A model generated the notes under the pieces. That model was not told the origin of the DNA. It worked only from the letters and a program-made list of their open reading frames with translations, and did no database searches. Below, one piece after another: positions 19,400 through 28,406 of a stretch of 34,384 bases of DNA. Source of the stretch: an uncultured Flavobacteriales bacterium (GTDB lineage: Bacteria > Bacteroidota > Bacteroidia > Flavobacteriales > BACL11); assembly GCA_938073745.1 (NCBI GenBank), contig CALJFR010000052.1:1-34384 (forward strand), given 5' to 3'. Position 1 is the stretch's first letter. Every line of letters starts with the position of its first letter. Made by a program: the position numbers and the translations under genes.

Positions 19400-20685
19400 G
19401 CAAGATAAAAAAAATTTTTTCCAGACAAATAATAGACTCAAGAGGTAATCCAACTGTTGAAGCAGATATAATTACAGAAACTGGTCTAATTGGAAGAGCA
19501 GCTGTTCCCTCTGGTGCTTCAACTGGAAAGCATGAGGCAGTTGAACTTCGTGATAATGATATGTCTATTTACAAAGGTAAGGGTGTTTTAAATGCAGTTT
19601 CAAATATTAATAATATTATTAATAATGAATTAACAGGTTTAGAACTTTATGATCAAAATCTAATTGATTCACGACTTATCAGTTTAGATGGGACAGAAAA
19701 TAAATCAAATTTAGGAGCAAATGCAATGTTAGCTGTATCTCTAGCATACGCTAAAGCTGGTGCACTTTCAAAAAAACAAAGTCTTTATCATTTTTTATCT
19801 CAAAAAGAGACATATGAATTGCCAATTCCAATGATGAATATCTTGAATGGAGGTTCTCACGCGGATAACAGTATTGACTTTCAGGAATTTATGGTTATGC
19901 CTGTTGGAGCTAGTTCATTTTCACATGCATTACAAATGGGTACAGAGATTTTTCATTGCTTAAAAAGTGAATTGAAAAATAATGGATATTCTACAAATGT
20001 TGGTGATGAGGGTGGTTTTGCACCAAACTTATCATCAAATACAGAGGCTATTGAAGTTGTATTAAAATCTATTAAATCTGCAGGCTATATTGCAGGAAAG
20101 GATGTCTATATTGCAATAGATGCAGCTGCATCAGAGTTTTACAACAAAAAAGAAAATGTATATCATCTTCATCAATCTACAGGTGAAAAATTATCACCAA
20201 ATGAAATGGTTGATTATTGGCAAAATTGGACTAATCAATATCCTATTATATCAATTGAAGATGGTCTTGATGAAGATGATTGGGACGCATGGAAAAAATT
20301 AACTGATAAAGTTGGTGACAAAATACAATTGGTAGGTGATGATCTTTTTGTTACTAATGTTAATAGATTACAAAAAGGAATTGATGAAAATATTGCAAAT
20401 TCTATCTTAGTTAAAGTTAATCAAATTGGAACTTTGTCAGAAACTATTAGTGCAGTCAACTTAGCTAAAAATAATGAATATACTTCCGTAATGAGTCATA
20501 GATCAGGTGAAACTGAAGACACTACAATTGCTGACTTATCTGTTGCTTTAGAAACAGGTCAAATCAAGACTGGTTCTGCATCTCGCTCTGACAGAGTTGC
20601 AAAATATAATCAATTATTAAGAATTGAAGAGGAGTTAGGGAACAGAGCACTTTTTACCGGAAAAGGATTCAAATTTCTTAGGTAA
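19396..20685 (+). CDS. eno: Enolase
   Basis: 429 aa, normal length. Enolase converts 2-phosphoglycerate to phosphoenolpyruvate in glycolysis and back in gluconeogenesis. Active-site residues by comparison with the family: Glu205 (NVGDEGGF), Lys340 (LVKVNQIGT), His368 (SHRSGET) and Lys391; Mg ligands Asp242, Glu288 (SIEDGL) and Asp315 (VGDDLF). The flexible loop SGAS is at 39-42. Translationally coupled to carA by the ATGA overlap, an order I recall as conserved in Flavobacteriia. Confidence 0.98.
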   Translation: MSKIKKIFSRQIIDSRGNPTVEADIITETGLIGRAAVPSGASTGKHEAVELRDNDMSIYKGKGVLNAVSNINNIINNELTGLELYDQNLIDSRLISLDGTENKSNLGANAMLAVSLAYAKAGALSKKQSLYHFLSQKETYELPIPMMNILNGGSHADNSIDFQEFMVMPVGASSFSHALQMGTEIFHCLKSELKNNGYSTNVGDEGGFAPNLSSNTEAIEVVLKSIKSAGYIAGKDVYIAIDAAASEFYNKKENVYHLHQSTGEKLSPNEMVDYWQNWTNQYPIISIEDGLDEDDWDAWKKLTDKVGDKIQLVGDDLFVTNVNRLQKGIDENIANSILVKVNQIGTLSETISAVNLAKNNEYTSVMSHRSGETEDTTIADLSVALETGQIKTGSASRSDRVAKYNQLLRIEEELGNRALFTGKGFKFLR

Positions 20686-20724
20686 TTATCTTTATAGATA
20701 TTATATTTACAATTAAATATTTTT

Positions 20725-22014
20725 ATGATGAGTAAAATAGCAAAATTACATATTAACGGCTCTCAATATGAACTTCCAATAGTTGAAGGCACAGAGCAAG
20801 AAACAGCTGTTGACATTAGTAATTTGCGATCTCAATCTGGAATCATTACACTTGATAAGGGTTTTAAAAATACAGGCTCCACAAAAAGTGCTATCACTTT
20901 TTTAAACGGTGAAAAAGGAATTTTAAGATACAGGGGTTATACAATAGAAGATTTATCTGAAAAATCAAGCTTTTTAGAGGTCTCTTATTTATTAATTTAT
21001 GGAGAACTACCATCTTCAAATGAATTAGCTAATTTTTCAAATGAGATTAGATCTCATACATTAGTTCATGAAGATGTAAAATCTATTCTTGACGGCTTCC
21101 CATCAAGAGCCCATCCAATGGGAGTCCTATCTTCGCTAGTTTCATCTTTAACAGCTTTCTATCCTAAGTCACTTGACCCTAACAGATCTATTGAAGAGAT
21201 TAATGGGACTATTATCAGACTTATAGCTAAACTACCTACACTTGCGGCATGGAGTTATAAAAACCGTATGAGACAGCCTATAATGTATCCGAAAAATCAT
21301 TTAGATTACACCAGTAATTTTTTATATATGATGTTTGGTTTGCCAACAGTTGAAACTGAAATTAATCCTATCATAGCTAAAGCTCTTGATAAGCTTTTAA
21401 TTTTACATGCCGATCACGAACAAAACTGTTCAGCATCAACAGTAAGAATTGTTGGATCTTCTCATGCGAGTTTATACGCATCTATTTCAGCCGGTATTGC
21501 TGCATTATGGGGACCTCTACATGGTGGAGCTAATCAGGCAGTAATTGAAATGCTTGAAGAAATTAAAAATCAAGGTGGAGATGTAGAGAAGTTTATAAAT
21601 AAAGCAAAAGACAAGTCTGACTCGTTTAGATTAATGGGGTTTGGACATAGAGTGTATAAGAACTTTGATCCACGAGCAAAGATTATTAAAAAGGCAGCTG
21701 ATGATGTGCTTTCTCAACTCGGAATAAATGATCCTATACTAGATCTTGCTATGAAGTTAGAAGAGGTTGCTTTAAATGATGATTATTTTAAATCTCGTGG
21801 TTTATATCCTAATGTAGATTTTTATTCAGGAATAATATATAGAGCACTAGGAATCCCAACAGATATGTTTACTGTTATGTTTGCGCTTGGAAGATTGCCA
21901 GGATGGATTGCTCAATGGAAAGAAGCAAGAGAAAATAGTGAGCCAATAGGAAGACCAAGACAGGTATATATTGGTCATAATCATAGAGCTTACAAAAATA
22001 TTTCAGACAGATAA
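20725..22014 (+). CDS. gltA: Citrate synthase, type II (hexameric)
   Basis: 429 aa. Condenses acetyl-CoA and oxaloacetate to citrate at the entry of the TCA cycle. The catalytic residues are His266 (GPLHGGAN), His308 (GFGHRVY) and Asp365 (NVDFYSG). The N-terminal extension of about 60 residues before FLNGEKGILRYRGY is typical of the type II form that is often NADH-regulated. Two ATG codons are in tandem (20725 and 20728); the start could be either, which changes only the first Met. The 39-nt gap after eno holds TATATTTA, a one-mismatch TAnnTTTG; I am not sure it is a promoter. Confidence 0.96.
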   Translation: MMSKIAKLHINGSQYELPIVEGTEQETAVDISNLRSQSGIITLDKGFKNTGSTKSAITFLNGEKGILRYRGYTIEDLSEKSSFLEVSYLLIYGELPSSNELANFSNEIRSHTLVHEDVKSILDGFPSRAHPMGVLSSLVSSLTAFYPKSLDPNRSIEEINGTIIRLIAKLPTLAAWSYKNRMRQPIMYPKNHLDYTSNFLYMMFGLPTVETEINPIIAKALDKLLILHADHEQNCSASTVRIVGSSHASLYASISAGIAALWGPLHGGANQAVIEMLEEIKNQGGDVEKFINKAKDKSDSFRLMGFGHRVYKNFDPRAKIIKKAADDVLSQLGINDPILDLAMKLEEVALNDDYFKSRGLYPNVDFYSGIIYRALGIPTDMFTVMFALGRLPGWIAQWKEARENSEPIGRPRQVYIGHNHRAYKNISDR

Positions 22015-22031
22015 CCTAAAAATAATTCCGA

Positions 22032-23753
22032 ATGGGTTATTCTTCATTAAGAAGTTGTATTGATGATTTAGAAAAGAATGGATTTCTTATAAGAATTTCT
22101 AAAGAAGTAGATCCTAATTTAGAAATGGCATCTATACATCTTAAAGAATTTGAGAATTCAGGAAAAGCTATTTTATTTGAAAATGTAAAGGGAAGTAAAT
22201 ATCCAGCTATATCTAATATTTTTGGTTCTGTAGAAAGAAGTAATTTTATATTTCGTAAGTCAATTAAGAAAGTAAAGAAGTTAATTGATTTGAAAATGAA
22301 TCCAATTAATGGATTTAAAGACCCTATATCTTCACTTAAAAGTGCTGTTTACGCGACAATGGCTTTACCTAAAAGAGTTAGTTTTCCTAATGATTTTGAA
22401 GAGATTAAAATTTCTGAAATTCCACAAATTAAATGTTGGCCTGATGATGGAGGAGCATTTATAACTCTTCCACAGGTTTATTCTGAAGATGTTATGAGTC
22501 CCGGAATTATGAATTCAAATTTAGGAATGTACAGAATACAAATAAGTGGAAATGAATTTATAAAGGATAAAGAAATTGGTCTACATTATCAAATCCATAG
22601 AGGTATTGGTATTCATCAAAAGCATGCAGTTGAGAATGGAGAAAATTTAAAAGTTTCTATCTTTATTGGTGGTCCTCCTTCACATACTTTTGCTGCTGTT
22701 ATGCCATTGCCAGATGGCATGTCTGAAATTACATTTGCTGGTATACTAGAAGGAAGAAGGTTTAGATATGCACTCAAAGATGGATATACAATTTCTACTG
22801 ATGCTGATTTTGTAATTTGTGGTGAGGTAAGTACTGATTTAAAACCTGAGGGTCCTTTCGGAGATCATTTAGGATATTATAGTTTAACTCATGACTTTCC
22901 ATTTTTAAAAATACATAAAGTTTATGCTAAGAAAAATGCAATTTTTCCATTCACAGTTGTAGGAAGACCACCTCAAGAGGATTCTCAATTTGGAAAGCTA
23001 ATACATCAAATGACAGGTAAAGCAGTTGAAAATGAAATCCCAGGTCTTAAAGCCGTAAATGCTGTTGATGAATCAGGAGTTCATCCACTTTTATTAGCAA
23101 TAGGAAAAGAGAGGTATACACCATATAACCCAACTAGAGCACCTCAAGAAATATTAACTATTGCTAATCATATTTTAGGAACAGGTCAGCTTTCTTTGGC
23201 AAAGTATCTACTAATTATAGAAGATGAAAATGCTCCAGATATTAATAATAAAAAAGAGTTTTTCAAACATTTATTACAACATGTTGATTGGTCAAGAGAT
23301 TTACACTTTCAAACTAACACAACAATTGATACATTGGATTACTCAAGTAAAGAGTTAAATCATGGGTCAAAATTAATTATAGCTGCAGCAGGTAAAAAGA
23401 AAAGAAATTTACTTACTGAATTTTCCCCCTATAATCTTTCAAATAAATTTAATAGCCAGGTTTTAGTTATAGATGGTATATTAGCAATTGATGGCAAAGG
23501 TAGTATTGAAGAACTAATTAAAGAATTAGAAAAATATGATACTACTGGAATAGCACTAATAACATTTGTTGATGATGCTAATTTTGTTTCTGAAGATTTT
23601 AGTAATTGGTTGTGGGTTTGTTTTACAAGATCTAATCCATCTCATGATGTTTATGGTCTAAACATGAAAATAGAAAACAAACATTTCTCATGCACACTTC
23701 CGATTATAGATGCCAGAATTAAGCCACATCATGCTCCTGTTTTAACTCGTTAA
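22032..23753 (+). CDS. UbiD-family prenylated-FMN-dependent decarboxylase
   Basis: 573 aa; E. coli UbiD is about 500. UbiD-type enzymes reversibly decarboxylate aromatic or alpha,beta-unsaturated acids using prenylated FMN made by UbiX. Family residues by alignment from memory with Fdc1/UbiD: Asn163 and Arg168 (NSNLGMYRIQISG) and Glu273/Asp278 (PEGPFGDHLGYYS), which would give the Glu-Arg-acid catalytic set. The HYQIHRGIG segment (185-193) is also typical. UbiX is not in the window. Substrate unknown: annotation as a ubiquinone or menaquinone enzyme is not supported by the neighbours. The 3' end overlaps the converging helicase gene by 4 nt. Good confidence for the family, low for any specific pathway. 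Confidence 0.85.
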   Translation: MGYSSLRSCIDDLEKNGFLIRISKEVDPNLEMASIHLKEFENSGKAILFENVKGSKYPAISNIFGSVERSNFIFRKSIKKVKKLIDLKMNPINGFKDPISSLKSAVYATMALPKRVSFPNDFEEIKISEIPQIKCWPDDGGAFITLPQVYSEDVMSPGIMNSNLGMYRIQISGNEFIKDKEIGLHYQIHRGIGIHQKHAVENGENLKVSIFIGGPPSHTFAAVMPLPDGMSEITFAGILEGRRFRYALKDGYTISTDADFVICGEVSTDLKPEGPFGDHLGYYSLTHDFPFLKIHKVYAKKNAIFPFTVVGRPPQEDSQFGKLIHQMTGKAVENEIPGLKAVNAVDESGVHPLLLAIGKERYTPYNPTRAPQEILTIANHILGTGQLSLAKYLLIIEDENAPDINNKKEFFKHLLQHVDWSRDLHFQTNTTIDTLDYSSKELNHGSKLIIAAAGKKKRNLLTEFSPYNLSNKFNSQVLVIDGILAIDGKGSIEELIKELEKYDTTGIALITFVDDANFVSEDFSNWLWVCFTRSNPSHDVYGLNMKIENKHFSCTLPIIDARIKPHHAPVLTR

Positions 23754-24961
23754 TTTTTCTTTTTGTTCCAATATTTTTTTTTCTTTTTTTTCTTTTGAAA
23801 AATTACATATTTTGGACCATTTGAAAAATTGTTAGGTAAGTTAATTTTTGGTACTGTATTTTCAATAAGCTTTTCAATATCCATAAAATTACTTACTTGA
23901 TTACTGTTTATAAATGTTATGGCTTCACCAGTTTTATCAGCTCTAGCAGTTCTTCCTATTCTGTGAACATAATCCTCTGCGTCATGAGGTACTTCATAAT
24001 TAATTACTAATTCTATACCTTTAATATCAATCCCCCTAGATAAAATATCTGTTGCTACTAGTATTTTTATTTTTTTGTTTTTAAAATCTCTTATTGTACT
24101 TTCTCTTTGTTCTTGATTTAGTTCTGAATGCATATCACTTGATTTAAAACCAGATCTATTTAATGTTTTCTTTATTTCTTTTACACTCTTAATGCTAGAA
24201 GCAAAGATTAAAACATGACTCAAAGGTTTTTCTTTGTTTTTTTTAATAAATATTTCTTTGATAAGTTGTACTTTTTGTTCATCATGAACAAGGTACGCTG
24301 TTTGCTTTATTCCTGATGCTGGTTTAGAAATAGCTAAGCTTATGCTTTTTGGATTTTTAAGAATGTTTTCTGCAAGCTTTCTGATTTTTTTTGGCATTGT
24401 AGCGGAAAACAAAAGTGTTTGTCTTGATTCTGGTATTTTTTTAGCAATCTTAATTATATCATCATAGAAACCCATATCTAACATTCTATCTGCTTCATCT
24501 AAAATTAGATAATCTATATGTTTCGTGTCAAAATAGTCAAATTTTAGGTGAGCCATTAATCTTCCAGGAGTACATATAATAATATCTGTTCCTTTTACTA
24601 AAGCTTGTTTTTGATTTTCAAACTCTGGTCCAGTTCCACCCCCATATATTGGATACGATGAAGAATTAGTGAAATATGAAAATCCTTCTATTTGCATATC
24701 TATTTGCTTTGCTAGTTCTCTTGTTGGAGCTATAATTAGTGCTTTAACTTTATTATTTTGCTTTTTAGAGGAAATGAGGCTGAGAATTGGTAGAACAAAT
24801 GCGGCAGTTTTACCAGTTCCTGTTTGAGCGCAAGCTATTAAATCATCACCACTTAAAATAATTGGTATTGATTGTTGTTGAATAGGAGTAGCATCTACAA
24901 ATCCCATCATTTCCAAGCCATCTTCTAAGTTTTTATTTAGATTAAAGTTGTTAAATTTCAT
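23750..24961 (-). CDS. DEAD-box RNA helicase (RhlE-like)
   Basis: 403 aa. ATP-dependent RNA helicase, probably for ribosome assembly or mRNA turnover. Motifs in order: Q motif around TPIQQQ (25-30), Walker A AQTGTGKT (45-52), PTRELA (79-84), TPGRL (131-135), DEAD (155-158), SAT (186-188), and in the second RecA domain RGID (309-312) and HRIGRTAR (333-340). The tail (390-403) is almost pure Lys with Trp and Asn, encoded by A-rich DNA; such basic tails bind RNA non-specifically. It lies 14 nt after marR on the same strand, so the two are likely cotranscribed. RhlE is the nearest subgroup I can suggest; subgroup assignment is tentative. Confidence 0.93.
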   Translation of the reverse strand: MKFNNFNLNKNLEDGLEMMGFVDATPIQQQSIPIILSGDDLIACAQTGTGKTAAFVLPILSLISSKKQNNKVKALIIAPTRELAKQIDMQIEGFSYFTNSSSYPIYGGGTGPEFENQKQALVKGTDIIICTPGRLMAHLKFDYFDTKHIDYLILDEADRMLDMGFYDDIIKIAKKIPESRQTLLFSATMPKKIRKLAENILKNPKSISLAISKPASGIKQTAYLVHDEQKVQLIKEIFIKKNKEKPLSHVLIFASSIKSVKEIKKTLNRSGFKSSDMHSELNQEQRESTIRDFKNKKIKILVATDILSRGIDIKGIELVINYEVPHDAEDYVHRIGRTARADKTGEAITFINSNQVSNFMDIEKLIENTVPKINLPNNFSNGPKYVIFQKKKKKKKYWNKKKN

Positions 24962-24975
24962 TTATAAAACTTTTG

Positions 24976-25404
24976 TTATTTTTCATTATTAATAATATGA
25001 TTGATTTTTTTTAAAATATTAAAAAAAGTATCCATTTCAGATTTATTAAAATGAGAAAAAACTTTGTTGTTAAAATCTAAAACTATTTCTTTTGCAACTT
25101 CTCTACCAGCTAATCCTGATTTAGTTAAATGAATAATTGATTTTCTTTTGTCTTTAGGGTCAGGTTTTCTAGTAATATAGCCGCTTTTTTCAAGTTTATT
25201 TAATGATCTTGAAAGCGATGTAGATTCCATTCCCATATTTGGCCCTAGTTGAGTAGAAGGAGTTCCTTCTATCATATCTATGTTTAAAACAATCATTGCT
25301 AGTGATGTGCTAGCCATATAATCTGTGGCTGTCCGATTATACATTTTAGTTATATTAAACCATGTTTTTCTAATATTATAGTCTATAGTATCTTCTGGTT
25401 CCAT
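24976..25404 (-). CDS. MarR-family transcriptional regulator
   Basis: 142 aa, typical MarR length. The winged helix-turn-helix is at about 48-97: recognition helix STSLSRSLNKLEKSGYI (61-77), then the wing PDPKDKRKSIIHLT (81-94), whose Asp-x-Arg/Lys pattern is the family hallmark. The flanking helices (about 8-45 and 98-140) form the dimer interface. It is divergent from the acyl-CoA synthetase gene with 88 nt between, and that region holds an 18-bp palindrome, the usual sign of a MarR regulator controlling itself and the neighbour. The ligand may be an acyl-CoA or fatty acid (inference from the neighbour only). Confidence 0.92.
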   Translation of the reverse strand: MEPEDTIDYNIRKTWFNITKMYNRTATDYMASTSLAMIVLNIDMIEGTPSTQLGPNMGMESTSLSRSLNKLEKSGYITRKPDPKDKRKSIIHLTKSGLAGREVAKEIVLDFNNKVFSHFNKSEMDTFFNILKKINHIINNEK

Positions 25405-25436
25405 ATTTATAATTATTTTTATAAATATAAGAATTT

Positions 25437-25454
25437 AACTATGCAAGCATAGTT
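25437..25454. promoter_or_regulatory. Perfect palindrome, probable MarR operator
   Basis: AACTATGC-AA-GCATAGTT: two perfect 8-bp arms around a 2-bp centre, in the 88-nt region between divergent marR and the acyl-CoA synthetase gene. Towards the synthetase it overlaps TAGTTTTTG (25450-25458), a TAnnTTTG-like element with one extra base. Towards marR it lies just upstream of TATATTTA (25429-25422, minus strand), a one-mismatch -7 element. It is thus placed to block both promoters. Size and symmetry fit MarR dimer sites; binding is inferred. Confidence 0.6.
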
Positions 25455-25492
25455 TTTGCTGAACTTTTAAAGAATATAAATAATTACACAAT

Positions 25493-27121
25493 ATGAACAA
25501 TTTAACAACTTTAGATTGGCTCTACAAATGGGAGAAAGAAAAACCAAATTCTATTTATTTAAGTCAACCAATAAACGGTGTATGGCATAATTGGACATTT
25601 TATGATTTTGGACAAGAAGTTAGAAAAATGGCAGCCTACATAAGATCCTTAAATTTAAAAAAGAATTCAAAAATTGGTATTCTTTCAAAAAATTGTGCAC
25701 ATTGGATTATGTCTGATTTAGCTATTATGTTGTCAGGACATATTTCTGTTCCACTTTATCCAAACCTAAATTCAGAATCATTAAATAAAATTTTATTGCA
25801 TAGTGAAACACAACTTCTTTTTGTTGGAAAGCTTGATAATTTTGACTTAATGAAAGATGGTATTCCATCTAATATTAATTGTATTACTTTTCCATTTTAT
25901 TCGCAAGATTATCCAATTTGGGATGATTTAATAAAAGGTATTCAACCAATCGAAGATAATGTAGAAAAAAATGCAAATGAATTAGCATCAATTATTTATA
26001 CATCTGGAACTACTGGAGATGCAAAAGGCGTAATGCATAGTTTTGCCAATTTTAGTTTTGCAACTATTAATGCTAGCAAATCATTAGAAATAGTGAATAG
26101 AGAAATTTTCTTTTCATATCTTCCATTAAGTCATATTGCTGAAAGATTATTAATTGAAATGTGTAGTTTATACACAGGAAGTAGAGTTTATTTTGCTGAA
26201 AGTCTTGAAACTTTTGCCGCTAATTTGTCTTATGCTTCTCCTACAGTTTTTTTAGGAGTTCCAAGAATTTGGACAAAATTTCAACAAGGTATTCTTCTGA
26301 AATTGCCTCAAAAGAAATTAGATATATTATTGAAGATACCATTTGTATCATTGTTAATTAAAAATAAAATTAAAAAGGGACTAGGTTTAAAAAGAGCTAA
26401 TAATGTCTTTACAGGTGCTGCACCTACTCCTATCGCAACTATTAATTGGTTTGCAAAACTTGGAATATTTATTCAAGAAGCATATGCAATGACAGAAAAC
26501 ACTTGCTATTCGCATGTCACTCTAAAAGATAACATACGCGTTGGATATGTTGGACAGGCATTACCAAAATGTGAAGTTAAATTTAGTCAAGAAAAAGAAA
26601 TTTTAATTAAGCATGAGGCTTTAATGCTTGGTTATTATAAAGATATTGATAAAACTAATGAGATTATAAAAGATGGTTGGCTTCATACAGGCGATGAGGG
26701 AGAAATCGATAAGGATGGTTTTTTAAGAATAACAGGAAGAGTAAAAGATATTTTTAAAACTTCAAAAGCAAAATATATAGCTCCATCACCGATAGAAATG
26801 AAATTATCCGAGAATAGTAATATTGAACAAGTATGTGTTGTTGGTACGGGAATACCACAGCCAATAGCTTTGGTTGTTTTATCTGATAATGCAAAAAAAT
26901 CAATTAATTATAAAGCGTCTATTGAAGAAACTTTAAAAGATGTTAATCAAACATTAGATAAGCATGAGGTCATTCATAATTTAATAGTAGTTGATGATGT
27001 TTGGACGGTTGAAAATAAGTTTTTAACCCCATCTATGAAAATTAAAAGAAAGACTATTGAGAAAAAATATCAAGCTAATTACTCAACTTGGTACGATCAA
27101 AATACTATTATAGTACTTTAA
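25493..27121 (+). CDS. AMP-forming acyl-CoA synthetase (long-chain fatty-acid-CoA ligase-like)
   Basis: 542 aa, somewhat shorter than the roughly 590-600 aa usual for bacterial long-chain FadD15-type enzymes. It activates a carboxylic acid with ATP to the acyl-AMP and then the CoA thioester. Motifs: P-loop YTSGTTGDAKG (169-179), substrate-site region FTGAAPTP (307-314), YAMTEN (331-336), GDEGEIDKDGFLRITGR (400-416) and the C-terminal lysine region LTPSMKIKRK (511-520, Lys517 the likely catalytic Lys). FSYLPLSHIAERL is typical of the long-chain group. Control by the divergent MarR regulator is likely. Exact acyl substrate unknown. Confidence 0.9.
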   Translation: MNNLTTLDWLYKWEKEKPNSIYLSQPINGVWHNWTFYDFGQEVRKMAAYIRSLNLKKNSKIGILSKNCAHWIMSDLAIMLSGHISVPLYPNLNSESLNKILLHSETQLLFVGKLDNFDLMKDGIPSNINCITFPFYSQDYPIWDDLIKGIQPIEDNVEKNANELASIIYTSGTTGDAKGVMHSFANFSFATINASKSLEIVNREIFFSYLPLSHIAERLLIEMCSLYTGSRVYFAESLETFAANLSYASPTVFLGVPRIWTKFQQGILLKLPQKKLDILLKIPFVSLLIKNKIKKGLGLKRANNVFTGAAPTPIATINWFAKLGIFIQEAYAMTENTCYSHVTLKDNIRVGYVGQALPKCEVKFSQEKEILIKHEALMLGYYKDIDKTNEIIKDGWLHTGDEGEIDKDGFLRITGRVKDIFKTSKAKYIAPSPIEMKLSENSNIEQVCVVGTGIPQPIALVVLSDNAKKSINYKASIEETLKDVNQTLDKHEVIHNLIVVDDVWTVENKFLTPSMKIKRKTIEKKYQANYSTWYDQNTIIVL

Positions 27122-27122
27122 A

Positions 27123-28406
27123 CTAAGTTTTTAATTTCTTTTTCTTAGCTGCTGGAAATAAAATATTATTTAAAATTAATCGATATCCTGGAGAATTTGG
27201 ATGTAAAGATAAATCTGTTTTTGGATCTCCAACTTTGTGCTGATAATCTTCTGGATCGTGACCACCATAGAAGGTCCATGTTCCATTTCCAAGTTTGCCA
27301 TGGATATATCTTGATTCATTTGTAGATTTTGTTTCTCCCATAATAATAACATCAGACTTTAAGTATTTATTTCTGAATGATGTTGTTTGTCCCATAAAAC
27401 CTTTAATTACCTGCATGTGATTTTGACAAAGCATAGTTGGAACAGGATCCCATTTTGCTGAAAAATCAAATAGGGTAAAGAAATCTAAATTACGTTTTAT
27501 TTTACGTGTTTGAGTTGCGTCAATTGAAGAGAATTCATAACGATTTGGATTTTTAACTAACTCAAAATCTTTAAATGCAAGTGTGTTCTTGTAATTAAGT
27601 TTTGTATCAATATCATTGTCAATTGGATCACCATCAAACATATGTTGACAGATGTCTACTCCCTCAGATGCTAAGGCAATATCATATGAGTCTGTTGCAG
27701 AACACATTGCAAAAAGAAAACCACCACTTAAAACATATTCTTTTATTTTTTTTGCAACAGCTAATTTTGCTTGAGATACTTTATTGAATCCAAGTTCTTT
27801 AGCATTTTTTTCGAAAGATTTCTTTTGTTCCTTGTACCAGCTAGCATTTTTAAAAGAAGCATAAAATTTTCCATATTGACCGGTAAAGTCTTCATGGTGT
27901 AAATGAAGCCAATCATAAAGAGGTAATAAATTATTTATTACCTCTTCATCATAAATTATGTCATAAGGAATTTCCGCATATGTTAGAGCTAATGTTACTG
28001 CATCGTCCCAGGGTTGTTTATTTTTTGGAGAATAAATTGCAATTTTTGGAGCTTTCTCAAGACTAATAATTTCTTGATTTACATCATTTCTATTGATATC
28101 ACTTAATATATTATTAGATTGAACATCTGCAATTAATGAATATGAAACATTTCTTGTTTTACACTCATTCTCTATAAAATTATTTGATTTTATAAGAAAA
28201 CTACCACCCTTATAGTTCAATAACCACTTGACGTTTATTTCATTTTCTATAGAAAGAAATGCTATTCCATATGCTTTTAGATGATTGGTTTGTTGATCAT
28301 CCATATTGATAAGTATATAGGAAGCATGTGAAAAACTAAAACATAGTAAAAAAAATAAAAGAAGAATTTCTTTTTTGAATGTACTAAAATGGTGCATCGT
28401 TATCAT
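27123..28406 (-). CDS. Secreted protein of unknown function (often labelled 'asparagine synthetase B')
   Basis: 427 aa. A Sec signal peptide is visible: basic start, hydrophobic core ILLLFFLLCFSF (14-25) and likely cleavage after SHA (28). The mature part begins with a domain around YILINMDDQQTNHLKAYG, then a region with KIAIYSPKNKQPWDDAVTLALTYA (about 118-141), LHHEDFTGQYGKF, and near the C-terminus TWTFYGGHDPEDYQHKVGD. Homologues beside dnaB in Bacteroidota often carry the name asparagine synthetase B as I recall, but there is no N-terminal Cys nucleophile and no recognisable ATP-PPi loop, and the protein is exported, so the name is not supported here. It overlaps the 3' end of dnaB by 23 nt; a second in-frame ATG at 28397 is also inside dnaB. 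Ends 1 nt from the converging acyl-CoA synthetase gene. Confidence 0.8.
   Translation of the reverse strand: MITMHHFSTFKKEILLLFFLLCFSFSHASYILINMDDQQTNHLKAYGIAFLSIENEINVKWLLNYKGGSFLIKSNNFIENECKTRNVSYSLIADVQSNNILSDINRNDVNQEIISLEKAPKIAIYSPKNKQPWDDAVTLALTYAEIPYDIIYDEEVINNLLPLYDWLHLHHEDFTGQYGKFYASFKNASWYKEQKKSFEKNAKELGFNKVSQAKLAVAKKIKEYVLSGGFLFAMCSATDSYDIALASEGVDICQHMFDGDPIDNDIDTKLNYKNTLAFKDFELVKNPNRYEFSSIDATQTRKIKRNLDFFTLFDFSAKWDPVPTMLCQNHMQVIKGFMGQTTSFRNKYLKSDVIIMGETKSTNESRYIHGKLGNGTWTFYGGHDPEDYQHKVGDPKTDLSLHPNSPGYRLILNNILFPAAKKKKLKT

Noticed and set aside
27120-27130. AAACT-A-AGTTT inverted repeat at the acyl-CoA synthetase/secreted protein junction as a bidirectional terminator
   Set aside because: The stem has at most four usable A/T-rich pairs with a 3-nt loop; too weak to call a terminator.
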